Assembly (NCBI GenBank): GCA_030645915.1
Contig: JAUSNO010000038.1
Coordinates: forward strand, 124,001 to 188,000
DNA: 64,000 nt
From: Undibacterium sp.
GTDB taxonomy: Bacteria; Pseudomonadota; Gammaproteobacteria; Burkholderiales; Burkholderiaceae_D
Reading direction: 5' to 3'
Below, one piece after another: positions 17,479 through 28,217 of this stretch. Both the position numbers and the translations under genes were made by a program. Numbering within the stretch: the first letter of the stretch is position 1; the number at the start of each line of letters is the position of its first letter. The notes below the pieces were generated by a model that ran no database searches, was not told the DNA's origin, and was given only the letters and a program-made list of their open reading frames with translations.

Positions 17479-18585
17479 TTAGTTGGAACCGCGGAACAGG
17501 CTGCGCTGGTTAAACAGTGGATTGGGCAGCTCGCAGGCTTGCGGTGCGAGGTGGTAACTCTCAATGCGATCGACCTCGTTGCGCGAACCAAAAATCAAGC
17601 CTATGCGCTGATGCAATGAACCCGGCTGCACACCGCTGATGGCCTGACGACCGGTGCTGGCCTTGCCGCCTGCCTGCTCCATCAGAAACGCGATAGGGTT
17701 GGCTTCATACAGCAGACGCAGGCGGCCGGGCTTGTTCAGGTCCTTGCAATCGCGCGGATACATGAAGACGCCGCCGCGCATGAAAATGCGGTGCGCCTCG
17801 GCCACCATAGAGGCGATCCAGCGCATATTAAAATCCTTGTCGCGGATGCCGCTCTTACCTGCCAGGCATTCATCCACATAACGCTTGATCGGCTCTTCCC
17901 AGAAACGGCTATTCGAGGAATTAATGGCAAATTCATTGGTGTCCGGCGGAATTTGCAAGTTCGCATGTGTCAAGATGAATTCACCCAGATTCGGGTCCAG
18001 CGTAAAGCCGTTGACGCCTGTGCCCACCGTCAATACCAGCATGGTGGCGGGGCCATAAATTGCGTAGCCTGCAGCAACTTGTTGCCTGCCAGGCTGTAAA
18101 AAATCTTTTTCGCAGACTGTCTCCACACCCTCTGGCGCACGCAGCACGGAAAAAATGCTGCCGACCGCGACATTGACGTCGATATTGGAAGAGCCGTCGA
18201 GCGGATCAAATACCAGCAGATATTTACCCTTGGGGAAGTGCGATGGAATCTGATATGGATCTTCCATTTCTTCCGAGGCCATGCCCGCCAGCTGACCACC
18301 CCATTCGGTGATGTGCAGGAAGGCATCATTGCTCATGACATCGAGTTTTTTTTGCGTTTCGCCCTGCACGTTGATCGACGCAGTGGCGCCACCTGCGCCA
18401 CCTGCGCCACCTGCGTTACCTAGCACGCCACCGAGCGCGCCAAAAGCGACGGCGCGTGCGATGCTCTTGCAGGCCAGTGCGACATTTAAAATCAGGCTGT
18501 TGAAATCGCCGCTCGCGTCAGGAAAGCGACGCCGCTCTTCGATCAGAAACTGGGTCAGTGTGGTGCGATGCTGGGTGAGTGGCAT
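17479..18585 (-). CDS. cbbF: Class I fructose-1,6-bisphosphatase with Gly/Ala repeat insert
   Basis: The 368-aa enzyme converts fructose-1,6-bisphosphate to fructose-6-phosphate, and in cbb operons usually also sedoheptulose-1,7-bisphosphate. The metal and phosphate site [13 protein letters not shown] is clear, as is the C-terminal MEQAGGKAS. Between the first helices there is a low-complexity [15 protein letters not shown] segment, where family members normally have a short linker. It is encoded by a 9-bp tandem repeat. GGAG lies 6 nt before the start. Confidence 0.96.
   Translation of the reverse strand: MPLTQHRTTLTQFLIEERRRFPDASGDFNSLILNVALACKSIARAVAFGALGGVLGNAGGAGGAGGATASINVQGETQKKLDVMSNDAFLHITEWGGQLAGMASEEMEDPYQIPSHFPKGKYLLVFDPLDGSSNIDVNVAVGSIFSVLRAPEGVETVCEKDFLQPGRQQVAAGYAIYGPATMLVLTVGTGVNGFTLDPNLGEFILTHANLQIPPDTNEFAINSSNSRFWEEPIKRYVDECLAGKSGIRDKDFNMRWIASMVAEAHRIFMRGGVFMYPRDCKDLNKPGRLRLLYEANPIAFLMEQAGGKASTGRQAISGVQPGSLHQRIGLIFGSRNEVDRIESYHLAPQACELPNPLFNQRSLFRGSN
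18386..18421. repeat. 9-bp tandem repeat inside cbbF (4 units)
   Basis: Three exact copies of GCGCCACCT and one variant (GCGTTACCT) stand head to tail. On the coding strand each adds three residues (AGG type), so copy changes would not shift the frame. Confidence 0.9.
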
Positions 18586-18613
18586 GATGGTCTCCGTTGG
18601 TTTTATGTTCTGT

Positions 18614-19453
18614 TTATCTTGCTATGCGCTGTGCTTTTTTATGTTCTGGTGACAGGGGTGAATCCGACAATTTGTCCCAGGCGGCTTCAGATAACGATCT
18701 CTGATGCCAGCGTTTGAGTGTCGCCAGATCGACCCAGTCTTGACTGGCATTGCACAACTCCGATGATATTTTCTGATCCGGCTCCCCCAGATGCTCCAGC
18801 ACCTGCAATGCCTCGCTAAAGCGCTGGTGACGGGTGTACCTGCTGGGCGTGATGATGGTCGGGATGCCAGCCAGACGCGCGGCGCGCAGGCCATTTTCAG
18901 AATCTTCAAAAGCGAGACAATCGGCACCAGACAGGCCCAGTGCATCAAGCGCTGCCAGATACACATCCGGCGCCGGCTTTTTATTGTCTACCGACGATGC
19001 ATCGCACACGGCGACAAAATATTTGCGCCAGTCGGTGCCCAGCGTCGTGCGCAGCAATACATCGATATTGGCCGAGGTGGTGGTGGTGGCGATCGCCATC
19101 GGCAACTGCGCTGCATAGGCTTCGCTGATCAGTCTTTGTATGCCGGTGCGTAGCGTAAGCCCGCCGGAACTGACCAGCGTTTCATAATGGCGTGTCTTGG
19201 CGCTATGTATCTGCGCAATGATTTCCCCTGCCTTGCTGGCGGCAAGGTGATCGGGATCTACCATGTTCCAGTAATGAAAAATGCGTTCCTTGCCGCCTGT
19301 GACGTCGAGCAATCCTGTGTACATGGATTCGCTCCAGTGCCAGTCCAGCCCGACTTCCTGAAACGCCGCATTAAATGCGCCAAGGTGCGCGCTCTCGGTG
19401 TCGGCAAGCGTGCCATCCACATCAAAGATCAGCGCTTTTAGTGTTGTTGACAT
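18614..19453 (-). CDS. cbbY: CbbY-type HAD hydrolase
   Basis: A 279-aa HAD phosphatase of the CbbY type, which clears xylulose-1,5-bisphosphate, a RuBisCO inhibitor, in studied members. Motif I DVDGT is at 11-15, motif II is in [10 protein letters not shown], the lysine is in KKPAPDVYL and motif III is FEDSENG. The ATG at 19453 replaces the track start because AAGGA lies 9 nt upstream. It overlaps the end of cbbX by 16 nt, so the two are coupled. The last 40 residues extend past the usual core. Confidence 0.92.
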   Translation of the reverse strand: MSTTLKALIFDVDGTLADTESAHLGAFNAAFQEVGLDWHWSESMYTGLLDVTGGKERIFHYWNMVDPDHLAASKAGEIIAQIHSAKTRHYETLVSSGGLTLRTGIQRLISEAYAAQLPMAIATTTTSANIDVLLRTTLGTDWRKYFVAVCDASSVDNKKPAPDVYLAALDALGLSGADCLAFEDSENGLRAARLAGIPTIITPSRYTRHQRFSEALQVLEHLGEPDQKISSELCNASQDWVDLATLKRWHQRSLSEAAWDKLSDSPLSPEHKKAQRIAR

Positions 19454-20439
19454 GAGATATTGTCCTTCCCGCACATGCCCTGCCCCGTCTCGGAAAATAT
19501 CCGGCTGGCCAACAGGTCGGGTGCAGTGATGGTGGTCAGCGAGGCGTCGTCCGCCATCGATAGCGGGTCTTGCATCAGACGCGAGGCATGTCGCAGGCGG
19601 GCGCGATCAAGCGCATTGCGTACGCTACGCGCATTGGCGAAATGTGGCTGCTGCATGCGCCGTTGCAGATAGTTGGAAAAGACCCGAGTGGCCTCGTCAT
19701 CAAAACGGTATTGCATGGTTTTTAGCATCAGATCCGCGATCTGCGCCAGTTCATCCACGCCATAATCAGGGAAATCAATATGGTGCGCGATGCGTGAAGA
19801 CATGCCAGGGTTGGAAGCGAAGAACTGGTCCATGCGATCTTTGTAACCGGCCAGAATCACCACCAGATCATCGCGATTGTTTTCCATCACCTGCAGCAAA
19901 ATCTCTATCGCCTCCTGGCCGTAGTCTCGTTCATTTTCCGGCCGATACAGGTAGTAGGCCTCGTCGATGAAGAGCACGCCGCCCATGGCTTTTTTCAGCA
20001 CTTCCTTGGTCTTGGGTGCGGTGTGACCGATGTACTGGCCGACCAGATCGTCACGCGTGACGGCGACTAGATGCCCTTTGCGCACATAGCCAAGCTGGTG
20101 CAAAATGGCCGCCATGCGCAAGGCGACGGTGGTTTTTCCGGTACCGGGATTACCCGAGAAGCACATGTGCAGACTGGGCGCACCCGCAGTAAAGCCACGT
20201 TCTGCGCGCAATTTATCGACCAGCAACAGTGCCGCAATATCGCGGATGCGCTGCTTGACTGGCGCCAGGCCGATCAGCTCGCGATCCAGCTGCGCCAGCA
20301 ATTCGCTGATGCCTGAACTGGCCAGCGCCAACGCAAATGGATTGGCAGTGCTCAATTGGGTATCCGGGATGTCTGGGATGTCTGGGGTGTCTGGGGTGTC
20401 TGGGGTGTCTGGCGTGTCTGGCGTGTCTGGCGTGTGCAT
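19438..20439 (-). CDS. cbbX: CbbX, AAA+ activase for red-type RuBisCO
   Basis: CbbX uses ATP to pull on the large-subunit C-terminus and free inhibitor-bound RuBisCO of the red type. The 333-aa protein has Walker A GNPGTGKT at 96-103, Walker B GGVLFIDE ending at 160, a pore-loop-type YIGHTAPKT and the sensor region. Residues 3-26 are eight tripeptides (six TPD, two IPD) not expected in the family, encoded by 9-bp repeats. No good ribosome site precedes the ATG at 20439, so a start after the repeat, though no ATG is near, cannot be wholly excluded. It matches the form I red-type cbbL upstream. Confidence 0.94.
   Translation of the reverse strand: MHTPDTPDTPDTPDTPDTPDIPDIPDTQLSTANPFALALASSGISELLAQLDRELIGLAPVKQRIRDIAALLLVDKLRAERGFTAGAPSLHMCFSGNPGTGKTTVALRMAAILHQLGYVRKGHLVAVTRDDLVGQYIGHTAPKTKEVLKKAMGGVLFIDEAYYLYRPENERDYGQEAIEILLQVMENNRDDLVVILAGYKDRMDQFFASNPGMSSRIAHHIDFPDYGVDELAQIADLMLKTMQYRFDDEATRVFSNYLQRRMQQPHFANARSVRNALDRARLRHASRLMQDPLSMADDASLTTITAPDLLASRIFSETGQGMCGKDNISCQQH
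20362..20433. repeat. 9-bp tandem repeat at the 5' end of cbbX (8 units)
   Basis: Units of GTCTGGCGT (3), GTCTGGGGT (3), GTCTGGGAT (1) and a diverged copy follow one another. On the coding strand they give TPD or IPD. All copies are in frame. The gradient of variants shows stepwise duplication. Confidence 0.92.
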
Positions 20440-20471
20440 GATAGATCACTGTTGTAAAATTTTTAAAAACG

Positions 20472-20521
20472 GCAGGCCGGAGACGCTTGCCCCATGCGCC
20501 TTTCCAGCCGGTCTGGCCTGC
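20472..20521. repeat. Imperfect inverted repeat in the cbbS-cbbX gap
   Basis: GCAGGCC plus AGAC pair with GTCT plus GGCCTGC across a 2-nt bulge, leaving a loop of about 26 nt. It lies in the 185-nt spacer between cbbS and cbbX, where an attenuator or RNA-stability hairpin would lower expression of downstream genes. Confidence 0.55.
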
Positions 20522-20567
20522 AGGCCGCATGGGCATTGCGTGCTGGGCATGCCGATATTTCACTTTT

Positions 20568-20585
20568 ACTCCCGCTGGCGGGAGT
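20568..20585. terminator. Short GC hairpin after cbbS
   Basis: ACTCCCGC and GCGGGAGT form a compact perfect palindrome 40 nt after the cbbS stop on the minus strand. There is no T run, so RNA 3'-end stabilisation or partial termination is more likely than full termination. Confidence 0.5.
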
Positions 20586-20624
20586 TGGCGCTTAATCGAC
20601 ACTTTATCGAGGCTTTATCGACGC

Positions 20625-21044
20625 TCAATAGCGTGCGCCTTCAGGCCTGGCCTGCACCGCATAACTCTCTATGCTGTAACGGATGCTGCGCCCCGCTTCT
20701 TCGTGACGTATCAGGCGGAACCCCGGCTCAATTTCCGGACGGTTGACGATGAAAGCCATCACCAGCGACTCCACCCCCTGGCTGGAATCAAACGCGGTCA
20801 GGCGGATGTAATAGTTAGAAAATGTCTGGCGGCAGCTGGCCAGTTCCTGCATGATGCCGGCAGGGTCGTGCAGGTCGAACATCGGTGGCCCGAACATCTC
20901 CCAGTAGGTATTGCGCGGATGCGGATCATCGGTATATTCGACCGCCAGCGCCCAGCCCTTGCCCAGGCAATAGGCGATCTGTTTGCTGATCTGTTCGTCG
21001 GTAAGATCGGGTAAAAATGAAAATGTGCCTTGAGTAACTCGCAT
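20625..21044 (-). CDS. cbbS: RuBisCO small subunit, red type
   Basis: The 139-aa protein starts MRVTQGTFSFLPDLTDEQI, the usual start of red-type small subunits, and has the conserved YWEMFGPPMFD segment and a long C-terminal extension (about residues 105-139) that forms the beta-hairpin typical of form IC/ID. GAGGA lies 5 nt before the start. It is 42 nt after cbbL and followed by a structured spacer. Confidence 0.96.
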   Translation of the reverse strand: MRVTQGTFSFLPDLTDEQISKQIAYCLGKGWALAVEYTDDPHPRNTYWEMFGPPMFDLHDPAGIMQELASCRQTFSNYYIRLTAFDSSQGVESLVMAFIVNRPEIEPGFRLIRHEEAGRSIRYSIESYAVQARPEGARY

Positions 21045-21086
21045 GATATTCCTCTTGAATTCTTTAATTGAACGGGATAGCTGGCT

Positions 21087-22643
<1,557 letters not shown>

Positions 22644-22680
22644 CATCAGCTTTATCTTATGGATAACCGGATAACCATTT

Positions 22681-23592
22681 ATGCGACGCTATACCCTGCG
22701 CCAGCTTGACACCTTCCTTGAAGTCGCCCGCGACCTGTCTATCTCACAGGCGGCTGAAAAATTGCACGTCACCCAACCAGCCGTGTCGATGCAAATGCGC
22801 CAACTGGAAGACGCCGTGGGCATGCCGCTGTATGAGCAAATGGGACGTAAAATTCAGCTGACGGATGCCGGCGAAGATTTCAGGCAATACGCCATTGCGG
22901 CGATCGCCCAGCTAAAACAACTTGACGATGCGATGGCACAACGCCGTGGATTAAAGAAGGGGCGTGTCGAACTGGCCATTGTCAGCACGGCAAAGTATTT
23001 TGTCCCGATGTTGCTGGTGCTGTTCCGCAAGAGGTTTCCCGACATTGAGGTAGTACTGCACATCCACAATCGCGAAAGCATCGTTAAATTACTCACACGC
23101 AATGAGATTGATCTGATCATCATGGGCCGCACGCCAGGCAATATTGATTGTGCCGCCACGGCATTTGCGACCAATCCGATGGGTGTCATCAGCGCCCCCG
23201 AGCATCCCTTGTCACGCAGGCGTCATGCCCCGTTGTCGATCTTGAATGATCAGGAGTTTGTCGTCAGGGAAAGTGGTTCTGGCACCCGTCAGGCGATGGA
23301 ACGTTTATTTCTTGAGCACGACATCAAGTCAAAAATCGTGATGGAAATGCCCAGTAACGAAACCATCAAACAGGCTGTCATGGCAGGTATGGGTCTCAGC
23401 TTTTTATCGCTGCGCACCATCAGGCATGAACTGGCAGCCGGCCATCTGGTGCTATTGGATATTGAAGGCTTACCGCTGATACGGCACTGGTATGTGACAC
23501 ATTTAAGCTCGAAACGGCTGTCGCCGGCGACCAGCGTGCTGAAGACATTTCTGATTGAAGAAGCAGGCCCCCTGATTAATCTTTGGGCATAA
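22681..23592 (+). CDS. cbbR: CbbR, LysR-type regulator of the cbb operon
   Basis: The 303-aa protein has the N-terminal LysR winged HTH (LRQLDTFLEVARDLSISQAA, then VTQPAVSMQMRQLEDAVG) and the two-lobed effector domain. CbbR senses Calvin-cycle metabolites and activates cbb transcription in studied autotrophs. It stands directly divergent from cbbL with 130 nt between the starts, the classic arrangement. Confidence 0.95.
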   Translation: MRRYTLRQLDTFLEVARDLSISQAAEKLHVTQPAVSMQMRQLEDAVGMPLYEQMGRKIQLTDAGEDFRQYAIAAIAQLKQLDDAMAQRRGLKKGRVELAIVSTAKYFVPMLLVLFRKRFPDIEVVLHIHNRESIVKLLTRNEIDLIIMGRTPGNIDCAATAFATNPMGVISAPEHPLSRRRHAPLSILNDQEFVVRESGSGTRQAMERLFLEHDIKSKIVMEMPSNETIKQAVMAGMGLSFLSLRTIRHELAAGHLVLLDIEGLPLIRHWYVTHLSSKRLSPATSVLKTFLIEEAGPLINLWA

Positions 23593-23639
23593 ACATACAT
23601 CCCAATGGAAATAGAGCCTGGCTACATTAAAGAGCTATA

Positions 23640-24932
23640 TTAAAGAGTTGGCACAAATATGACTAAGGCATGCAGAATAATGCCGATCAAGCCACCGACC
23701 ACGGTACCGTTAATGCGGATGTATTGCAAATCGCTGCCGACGCTCAGTTCCAGTTCACGGACCAATTCCACGTCATCCCATTGTTTTACGGTATTGGCAA
23801 TATGATGGGCGATGGTGTCGCGCAAATCGATCGCCAAACCGCGCGCGGCATCGGCCATGTGATCGTTAATTGAATCCCGCAGTGCCTGGTTATCAACCAG
23901 CCACTGCCCCATGTGGCGCGCACCGTCGGCAATTTTTTCGCGTAACGACGAATCACTTTTGGCGAGGTCGTCACGCAGCCAGGTCTTAAGTTGCGCCCAC
24001 AGACCATCGATATAATGTGCTGCCACTGGTGACGCAAGCAATTGATTCTTCCAGCCATTAATTTTTTGATGAAACTCCGGATCATTTTTCATGCGTTCAA
24101 GGAATTCTTCGACTACCTCATCGAACTGCTTGCGACGAGGATGATGTGGATCATCACCAATATCATGCAACCAGCGATTGATACTCGCCACTAGGGAACT
24201 GGCAATTTTCAGGCTAAATTCATCCGTATTGGCAACCATTCCCAGCATTTGCAACAGGCTAGGATATTCGCGCCCCGATACTTCAAGAATCATGCTGGCC
24301 AAGGTTTTTTGCGTATCCGGATCATCTAACGCTGTCGCCAGTTTTCTGAGCGCTTCGTTCAGGAGCATTTGATGCCGGTCATTTTCGGTGAGGATGCTTA
24401 AAAAGCTCCCTACCGTTTTACCCAAATCGATTTTTTGCAAATTTTGCTGAACAGCATTGCGCAATGCTGCTTGCACTCTCGTATCGTCAATAAAATCAAG
24501 CCCATTGGCCAGCATCGCCAGGATCTTGTCAGCAAAAATATCGGAATGACTTCGTACGCTGAGCCAACTCGCCATTTTTTGGGCTGGATCAAAAGTGCGA
24601 ATTTTTTCAACCAGAGTATCAGTAGCCAAAAATTTATCCCTTACGAATACCGCCAGATTGTCGGCAATGCGCACTTTGTTTTGCGGGATGATGGCGGTAT
24701 GCGGAATCGGTAGCCCCAATGGATGTCGGAATAAGGCCACCACGGCAAACCAGTCGGCCAGCGCGCCTATCATGGCGGCCTCGGCAAATGCAGCCACCCA
24801 TCCCCACATGCCCAAGCCTTTTTGCATGCGAGCGAAGATAAATAGCCCGGTGACAAAAACCAGCAGCACCGTGGCAAAGCGCTTCATGTTGTTGAGCTGT
24901 AGTGACTTGTCGATCGAGTTCATTGGTTTCAT
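23640..24932 (-). CDS. DUF445-family membrane protein
   Basis: A 430-aa protein with two N-terminal membrane segments (ATVLLVFVTGLFIFA and WVAAFAEAAMIGALADWFAVVALF) and a third at the extreme C-terminus (VVGGLIGIILHALVIFV). The motif GALADWFAVVALFRHPLGLPIPHTAIIP is the DUF445 signature. The long middle part is helical and probably cytoplasmic or periplasmic coiled. Function is unknown. The start could instead be the Met at codon 16 (MKRFATVLL). It ends close to the cbbR end, converging with it. Confidence 0.88.
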   Translation of the reverse strand: MKPMNSIDKSLQLNNMKRFATVLLVFVTGLFIFARMQKGLGMWGWVAAFAEAAMIGALADWFAVVALFRHPLGLPIPHTAIIPQNKVRIADNLAVFVRDKFLATDTLVEKIRTFDPAQKMASWLSVRSHSDIFADKILAMLANGLDFIDDTRVQAALRNAVQQNLQKIDLGKTVGSFLSILTENDRHQMLLNEALRKLATALDDPDTQKTLASMILEVSGREYPSLLQMLGMVANTDEFSLKIASSLVASINRWLHDIGDDPHHPRRKQFDEVVEEFLERMKNDPEFHQKINGWKNQLLASPVAAHYIDGLWAQLKTWLRDDLAKSDSSLREKIADGARHMGQWLVDNQALRDSINDHMADAARGLAIDLRDTIAHHIANTVKQWDDVELVRELELSVGSDLQYIRINGTVVGGLIGIILHALVIFVPTL

Positions 24933-24983
24933 TGTTAATGCATTTCTATTTCTGTTGGATAGCTCAATATTTTACGTGCGCGT

Positions 24984-25036
24984 GATCTTTGAGTCCAATG
25001 GTGTGGGTTTAACTTAAGTACATCAGACTCAAGATC
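24984..25036 (-). terminator. Inverted repeat after the acetyltransferase gene
   Basis: GATCTTTGAGTC and GACTCAAGATC pair with one bulged T around a 30-nt loop just past the stop codon. There is no strong T run; a weak terminator is possible. Confidence 0.4.
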
Positions 25037-25037
25037 T

Positions 25038-25568
25038 TTAGACTGAACGGATTATTCTGCACGGATTACCGGCAGCAACCACATCAGCGGGAATATCATT
25101 GGTGACAATGCTGCCAGCACCGATGACTGTCCGCGCACCTATCGTTACGCCCGGCATCACCACGGCATGTCCGCCTATCCAGCAATCGTCGCCGATAGTT
25201 ATCGGCCCCATCATCTGCAGGCCAGTTGCCCTATCCATGGCATTAACAGGGTGTGTCGTGGTGTAAAGATGTACGCCGGGGCCAAAAAGCACGCGTGCGC
25301 CTATGCGTATTTCATCGGCATCGAGCATGACGCAATGATGATTGGCAAAAAAACCTTCTCCCAGAAAAATATTGTGGCCGTAATCGCAGAAAAAATCCGG
25401 CTCAATAAACGCGGATGAAACGCTGCCAAATAACTGCTGATAAAGAGGCATGCGCTGTTTAAGCTGCTGCACCGGAATGCCGTTAATTTGTACGCACAAC
25501 TGCTTTGCGCGTTTTCGCGCCGCTAAATTTTGCGAATCAAGGGGCTGAAAAGTCTTCAGTGCCTTCAA
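25038..25568 (-). CDS. Maltose/galactoside-type O-acetyltransferase
   Basis: A 176-aa left-handed beta-helix acetyltransferase. The N-terminal mini-domain (LAARKRAKQLCVQIN) is followed by hexapeptide repeats. The catalytic His is in TTTHPVNA, and the C-terminal coil reads IGGHAVVMPGVTIGARTVIGAGSIV. This is the Maa/LacA/NodL group, acetyl-CoA dependent on a sugar. The frame has a TTG start at 25568 with GTGAG 7 nt upstream; no ATG lies close. Which sugar is acetylated cannot be told. Confidence 0.88.
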   Translation of the reverse strand: MKALKTFQPLDSQNLAARKRAKQLCVQINGIPVQQLKQRMPLYQQLFGSVSSAFIEPDFFCDYGHNIFLGEGFFANHHCVMLDADEIRIGARVLFGPGVHLYTTTHPVNAMDRATGLQMMGPITIGDDCWIGGHAVVMPGVTIGARTVIGAGSIVTNDIPADVVAAGNPCRIIRSV

Positions 25569-25707
25569 TGTATTCTCACTTTACTATTCTAAAAACGAAT
25601 GAAAAAAATAGGATATAGACTAAAATGCTATTCCTTAGGGCGACATCTTTGCCACATGATGCTCTTATGCCATACACCCGCCAATATTACTTTTTTTAAA
25701 ACACACC

Positions 25708-26961
25708 ATGTCATTTTCATCATTGGGGCTCTCCCCTGCTCTTGTACATGCGGTACGTGAACACGCTTACACTGACCCAAGCGCAGTGCAAAGCAGCGCT
25801 ATTCCGGCAATTTTAGCTGGACGAGATGCGCTTGTCTCGGCGCAGACTGGCTCAGGTAAAACGGCGGCATTTTGCCTTCCATTGCTACAGCTTTTGCACA
25901 GCAAACCGCGGCTATCGGCGCGTACAGTGCAAACGCTCATTTTAGTTCCAACCCGCGAACTGGCGGCACAGGTCGGCGAAACATTGCGAAAGCTGGCACA
26001 ACATTTACCACAGCCGACCAAATTGGCCGTGATATTCGGCGGCGTTTCCATTAATCCGCAGATGTTGCATTTACGTGGCGGCGCCGACATCGTGATCAGC
26101 ACGCCGGGCCGTCTGCTTGATTTGCTTGAGCAAAATGCCCTGAGCCTGTCCAATGTTTGTAGCCTGGTACTGGATGAAGCGGACCGTTTGCTTGATTTGG
26201 GGTTTTCCGACGAACTCACACGCATCATTGCGCTATTGCCGGAACAAAGGCAAACGCTATTTTTTTCGGCGACGATTCCTGCGCAAGTGGAAGTATTGGC
26301 ACAAAACATGCTGCGCGATCCGCTTAGAATCGCGATAGATACGATAGCAACACATGCTCCGGACATTACGCAGCGCGCTATTGTCGTCGATGTCAAGCAG
26401 CGCACCCAATTGTTGCGCCACTTGATCGACACGCAAAAATGGTCGCGCGTCCTGGTCTTTGTTGCCACCAAATATGCTGCCGAGCTGGTAGCGGTAAAGC
26501 TACGGCGAGCCGGAATCAACGCAGAGCCATTTCACGGCGAACTCAGTCAGGGCAAACGTAGTCAGGTATTGATGGATTTCAAAGCGTCAAGGGTCAAGGT
26601 TGTCGTCGCCACCGATGTTGCTGCACGTGGCATCGACATCAGCAACCTGCCAGTGGTCGTGAATTACGATTTACCGCGTTCCAGCGATGACTATACGCAT
26701 CGTATCGGTCGTACCGGACGCGCTGGCGAAGCTGGCCTGGCGATTAGTTTCGTTTGTGCGGACAGTGCCAATGAAAACCATTTCCGACTGATAGAGCAGC
26801 GTCATCAACAAAAAATCATGCGCGAAAAAATCGCTGGATTTGAGCCAACGGATATCCCGGTGAATGCCGTCGCTGTCGACACTGACACCAACGGTGGCAT
26901 CAAAGGCAAGCGCCCGAACAAGAAAGATAAGCTACGTGCTCTGGCGAATAATTCTGACTGA
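25708..26961 (+). CDS. DEAD-box RNA helicase, RhlE-like
   Basis: A 417-aa helicase with the Q motif (F-xx-LGLSP ... PSAVQ), motif I AQTGSGKT at 45-52, PTRELAAQ, VLDEADRLLDLGF, FSAT, and the C-terminal domain with ATDVAARGIDI and HRIGRTGR. The tail is short and basic (KGKRPNKKDKLR). Such proteins remodel rRNA and mRNA. Length and tail fit RhlE-like members, but the exact paralog is not certain. Confidence 0.92.
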   Translation: MSFSSLGLSPALVHAVREHAYTDPSAVQSSAIPAILAGRDALVSAQTGSGKTAAFCLPLLQLLHSKPRLSARTVQTLILVPTRELAAQVGETLRKLAQHLPQPTKLAVIFGGVSINPQMLHLRGGADIVISTPGRLLDLLEQNALSLSNVCSLVLDEADRLLDLGFSDELTRIIALLPEQRQTLFFSATIPAQVEVLAQNMLRDPLRIAIDTIATHAPDITQRAIVVDVKQRTQLLRHLIDTQKWSRVLVFVATKYAAELVAVKLRRAGINAEPFHGELSQGKRSQVLMDFKASRVKVVVATDVAARGIDISNLPVVVNYDLPRSSDDYTHRIGRTGRAGEAGLAISFVCADSANENHFRLIEQRHQQKIMREKIAGFEPTDIPVNAVAVDTDTNGGIKGKRPNKKDKLRALANNSD

Positions 26962-27106
26962 TCATGAAATTGATCATGTGAATCATGTCCAGAGACACTG
27001 ATAGTCCTGTAGAAATTGCTGTCATTGAGCAGGTAAAGAGATATAGTTCTGAGCAATTTTGAAAATGCGTTTCGCACTATGTTCTATTTATATCAAGAGA
27101 CTCCTT

Positions 27107-28186
27107 ATGGCCAATATGAAAAGTGATTTAACTCGCACCACCTTAGCGATCATCTGCATACTATTGCTCATTGGCGGATCATTATGGGTTTTGCGTCCTT
27201 TCCTGGCCGCGACTGTCTGGGCGACCATGATCGTGGTATCCACTTGGCCGCTGTTGCGATCCCTGGAAAAACGGTTGGGCGGGCGACGTAGCTTGGCGGT
27301 TGTTTGCATGACTCTCGGTATGGTATTACTTCTGGTGGTACCGCTTTGGATGGCGATCGACACGATTGCCAATCATGCTGAAGACATCACTAATTTAGCA
27401 AAAAAATTTGTGAAATCCGGATTGCCACAACCGCCTGATTGGGTAGCTGGCTTACCGTTTATCGGCGATAAATTTTCTGCATTCTGGACGCAGGTGGCGG
27501 ATGCAGGACCACAAGGTCTTGTTACCAAGGCTCAGCCTTATGCCGCACAGGCAGGCACTTGGGTTCTATCCCAGGTGGGAAGCCTGGGGGGGCTGCTTTT
27601 TCAATTTTTTCTTATTATCGGTTTGTCGGCCATTCTTTATACCAATGGTGAAAGTGCGGCCACCAGTGTTCGCCGTTTCGGTCGCCGCCTGGCGGGTGAG
27701 AATGGGGAGAACTCGATAATCCTGGCTGGTGGTGCAATCCGCGGAGTTGCCTTAGGCGTCGGCGTGACTGCCATCGTTCAAACGGTGCTTGGTGGTATTG
27801 GCCTGGCGATTGCAGGTGTGCCGTTTGCGTCGTTGCTATCGGCATTAATGCTCATGCTTTGTATTGCGCAAATAGGGCCATCACTCGTCTTGTTTCCCGC
27901 TGTTGCCTGGATGTTCTGGATGGGAGACACGGGCTGGGCGATTTTTCTTTTGGTATGGAGCATCATCGTTACCACACTGGATAATTTTTTACGTCCTATG
28001 CTCATTAGAAAAGGCGCAGATTTGCCCTTACTATTGATTTTTTCAGGTGTCATTGGCGGCATGCTGGCTTTTGGTCTGGTCGGCATTTTTATCGGGCCGG
28101 TAGTGCTGGCCGTGACCTATACTTTGTTTGAAGCTTGGACTGAAGAAATTTTAGGCAACAAGCCTTATCCTGATCTACCTGATTAA
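27107..28186 (+). CDS. AI-2E family (PerM/YdiK-like) membrane permease
   Basis: A 359-aa membrane protein with the family layout: two early membrane helices (TLAIICILLLIGGSLWVL, WATMIVVSTWPLL), a helix at about residue 70, a long extramembrane part, then four to five helices at the C-terminus including GVIGGMLAFGLVGIFIGPVVLAV, the family's most conserved block. Substrates differ among characterised members. The start at 27107 is chosen from the hydrophobic profile; the track start adds 16 residues with no ribosome site. Confidence 0.88.
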   Translation: MANMKSDLTRTTLAIICILLLIGGSLWVLRPFLAATVWATMIVVSTWPLLRSLEKRLGGRRSLAVVCMTLGMVLLLVVPLWMAIDTIANHAEDITNLAKKFVKSGLPQPPDWVAGLPFIGDKFSAFWTQVADAGPQGLVTKAQPYAAQAGTWVLSQVGSLGGLLFQFFLIIGLSAILYTNGESAATSVRRFGRRLAGENGENSIILAGGAIRGVALGVGVTAIVQTVLGGIGLAIAGVPFASLLSALMLMLCIAQIGPSLVLFPAVAWMFWMGDTGWAIFLLVWSIIVTTLDNFLRPMLIRKGADLPLLLIFSGVIGGMLAFGLVGIFIGPVVLAVTYTLFEAWTEEILGNKPYPDLPD

Positions 28187-28217
28187 CACCAGCGTTAATG
28201 TCAATTTTCCTTTAATC

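Noticed and set aside
20362-20433. 9-bp tandem repeats considered as a CRISPR or phase-variation array
   Set aside because: Units are 9 bp without spacers, and copy changes keep the reading frame, so neither CRISPR nor on/off switching fits.
20105-20746. 213-aa plus-strand ORF opposite cbbX with [10 protein letters not shown] repeats
   Set aside because: It is the antisense reading of the 9-bp repeat and of cbbX and cbbS, with no start signal or family features.
25767-26519. 250-aa minus-strand ORF inside the helicase gene
   Set aside because: Antisense shadow; Ser/Arg/Ala-rich composition and no ribosome site.
26962-27106. Repeated TGATCATG words after the helicase gene
   Set aside because: Short, overlapping and imperfect; no credible stem with a T run and no regulator nearby.
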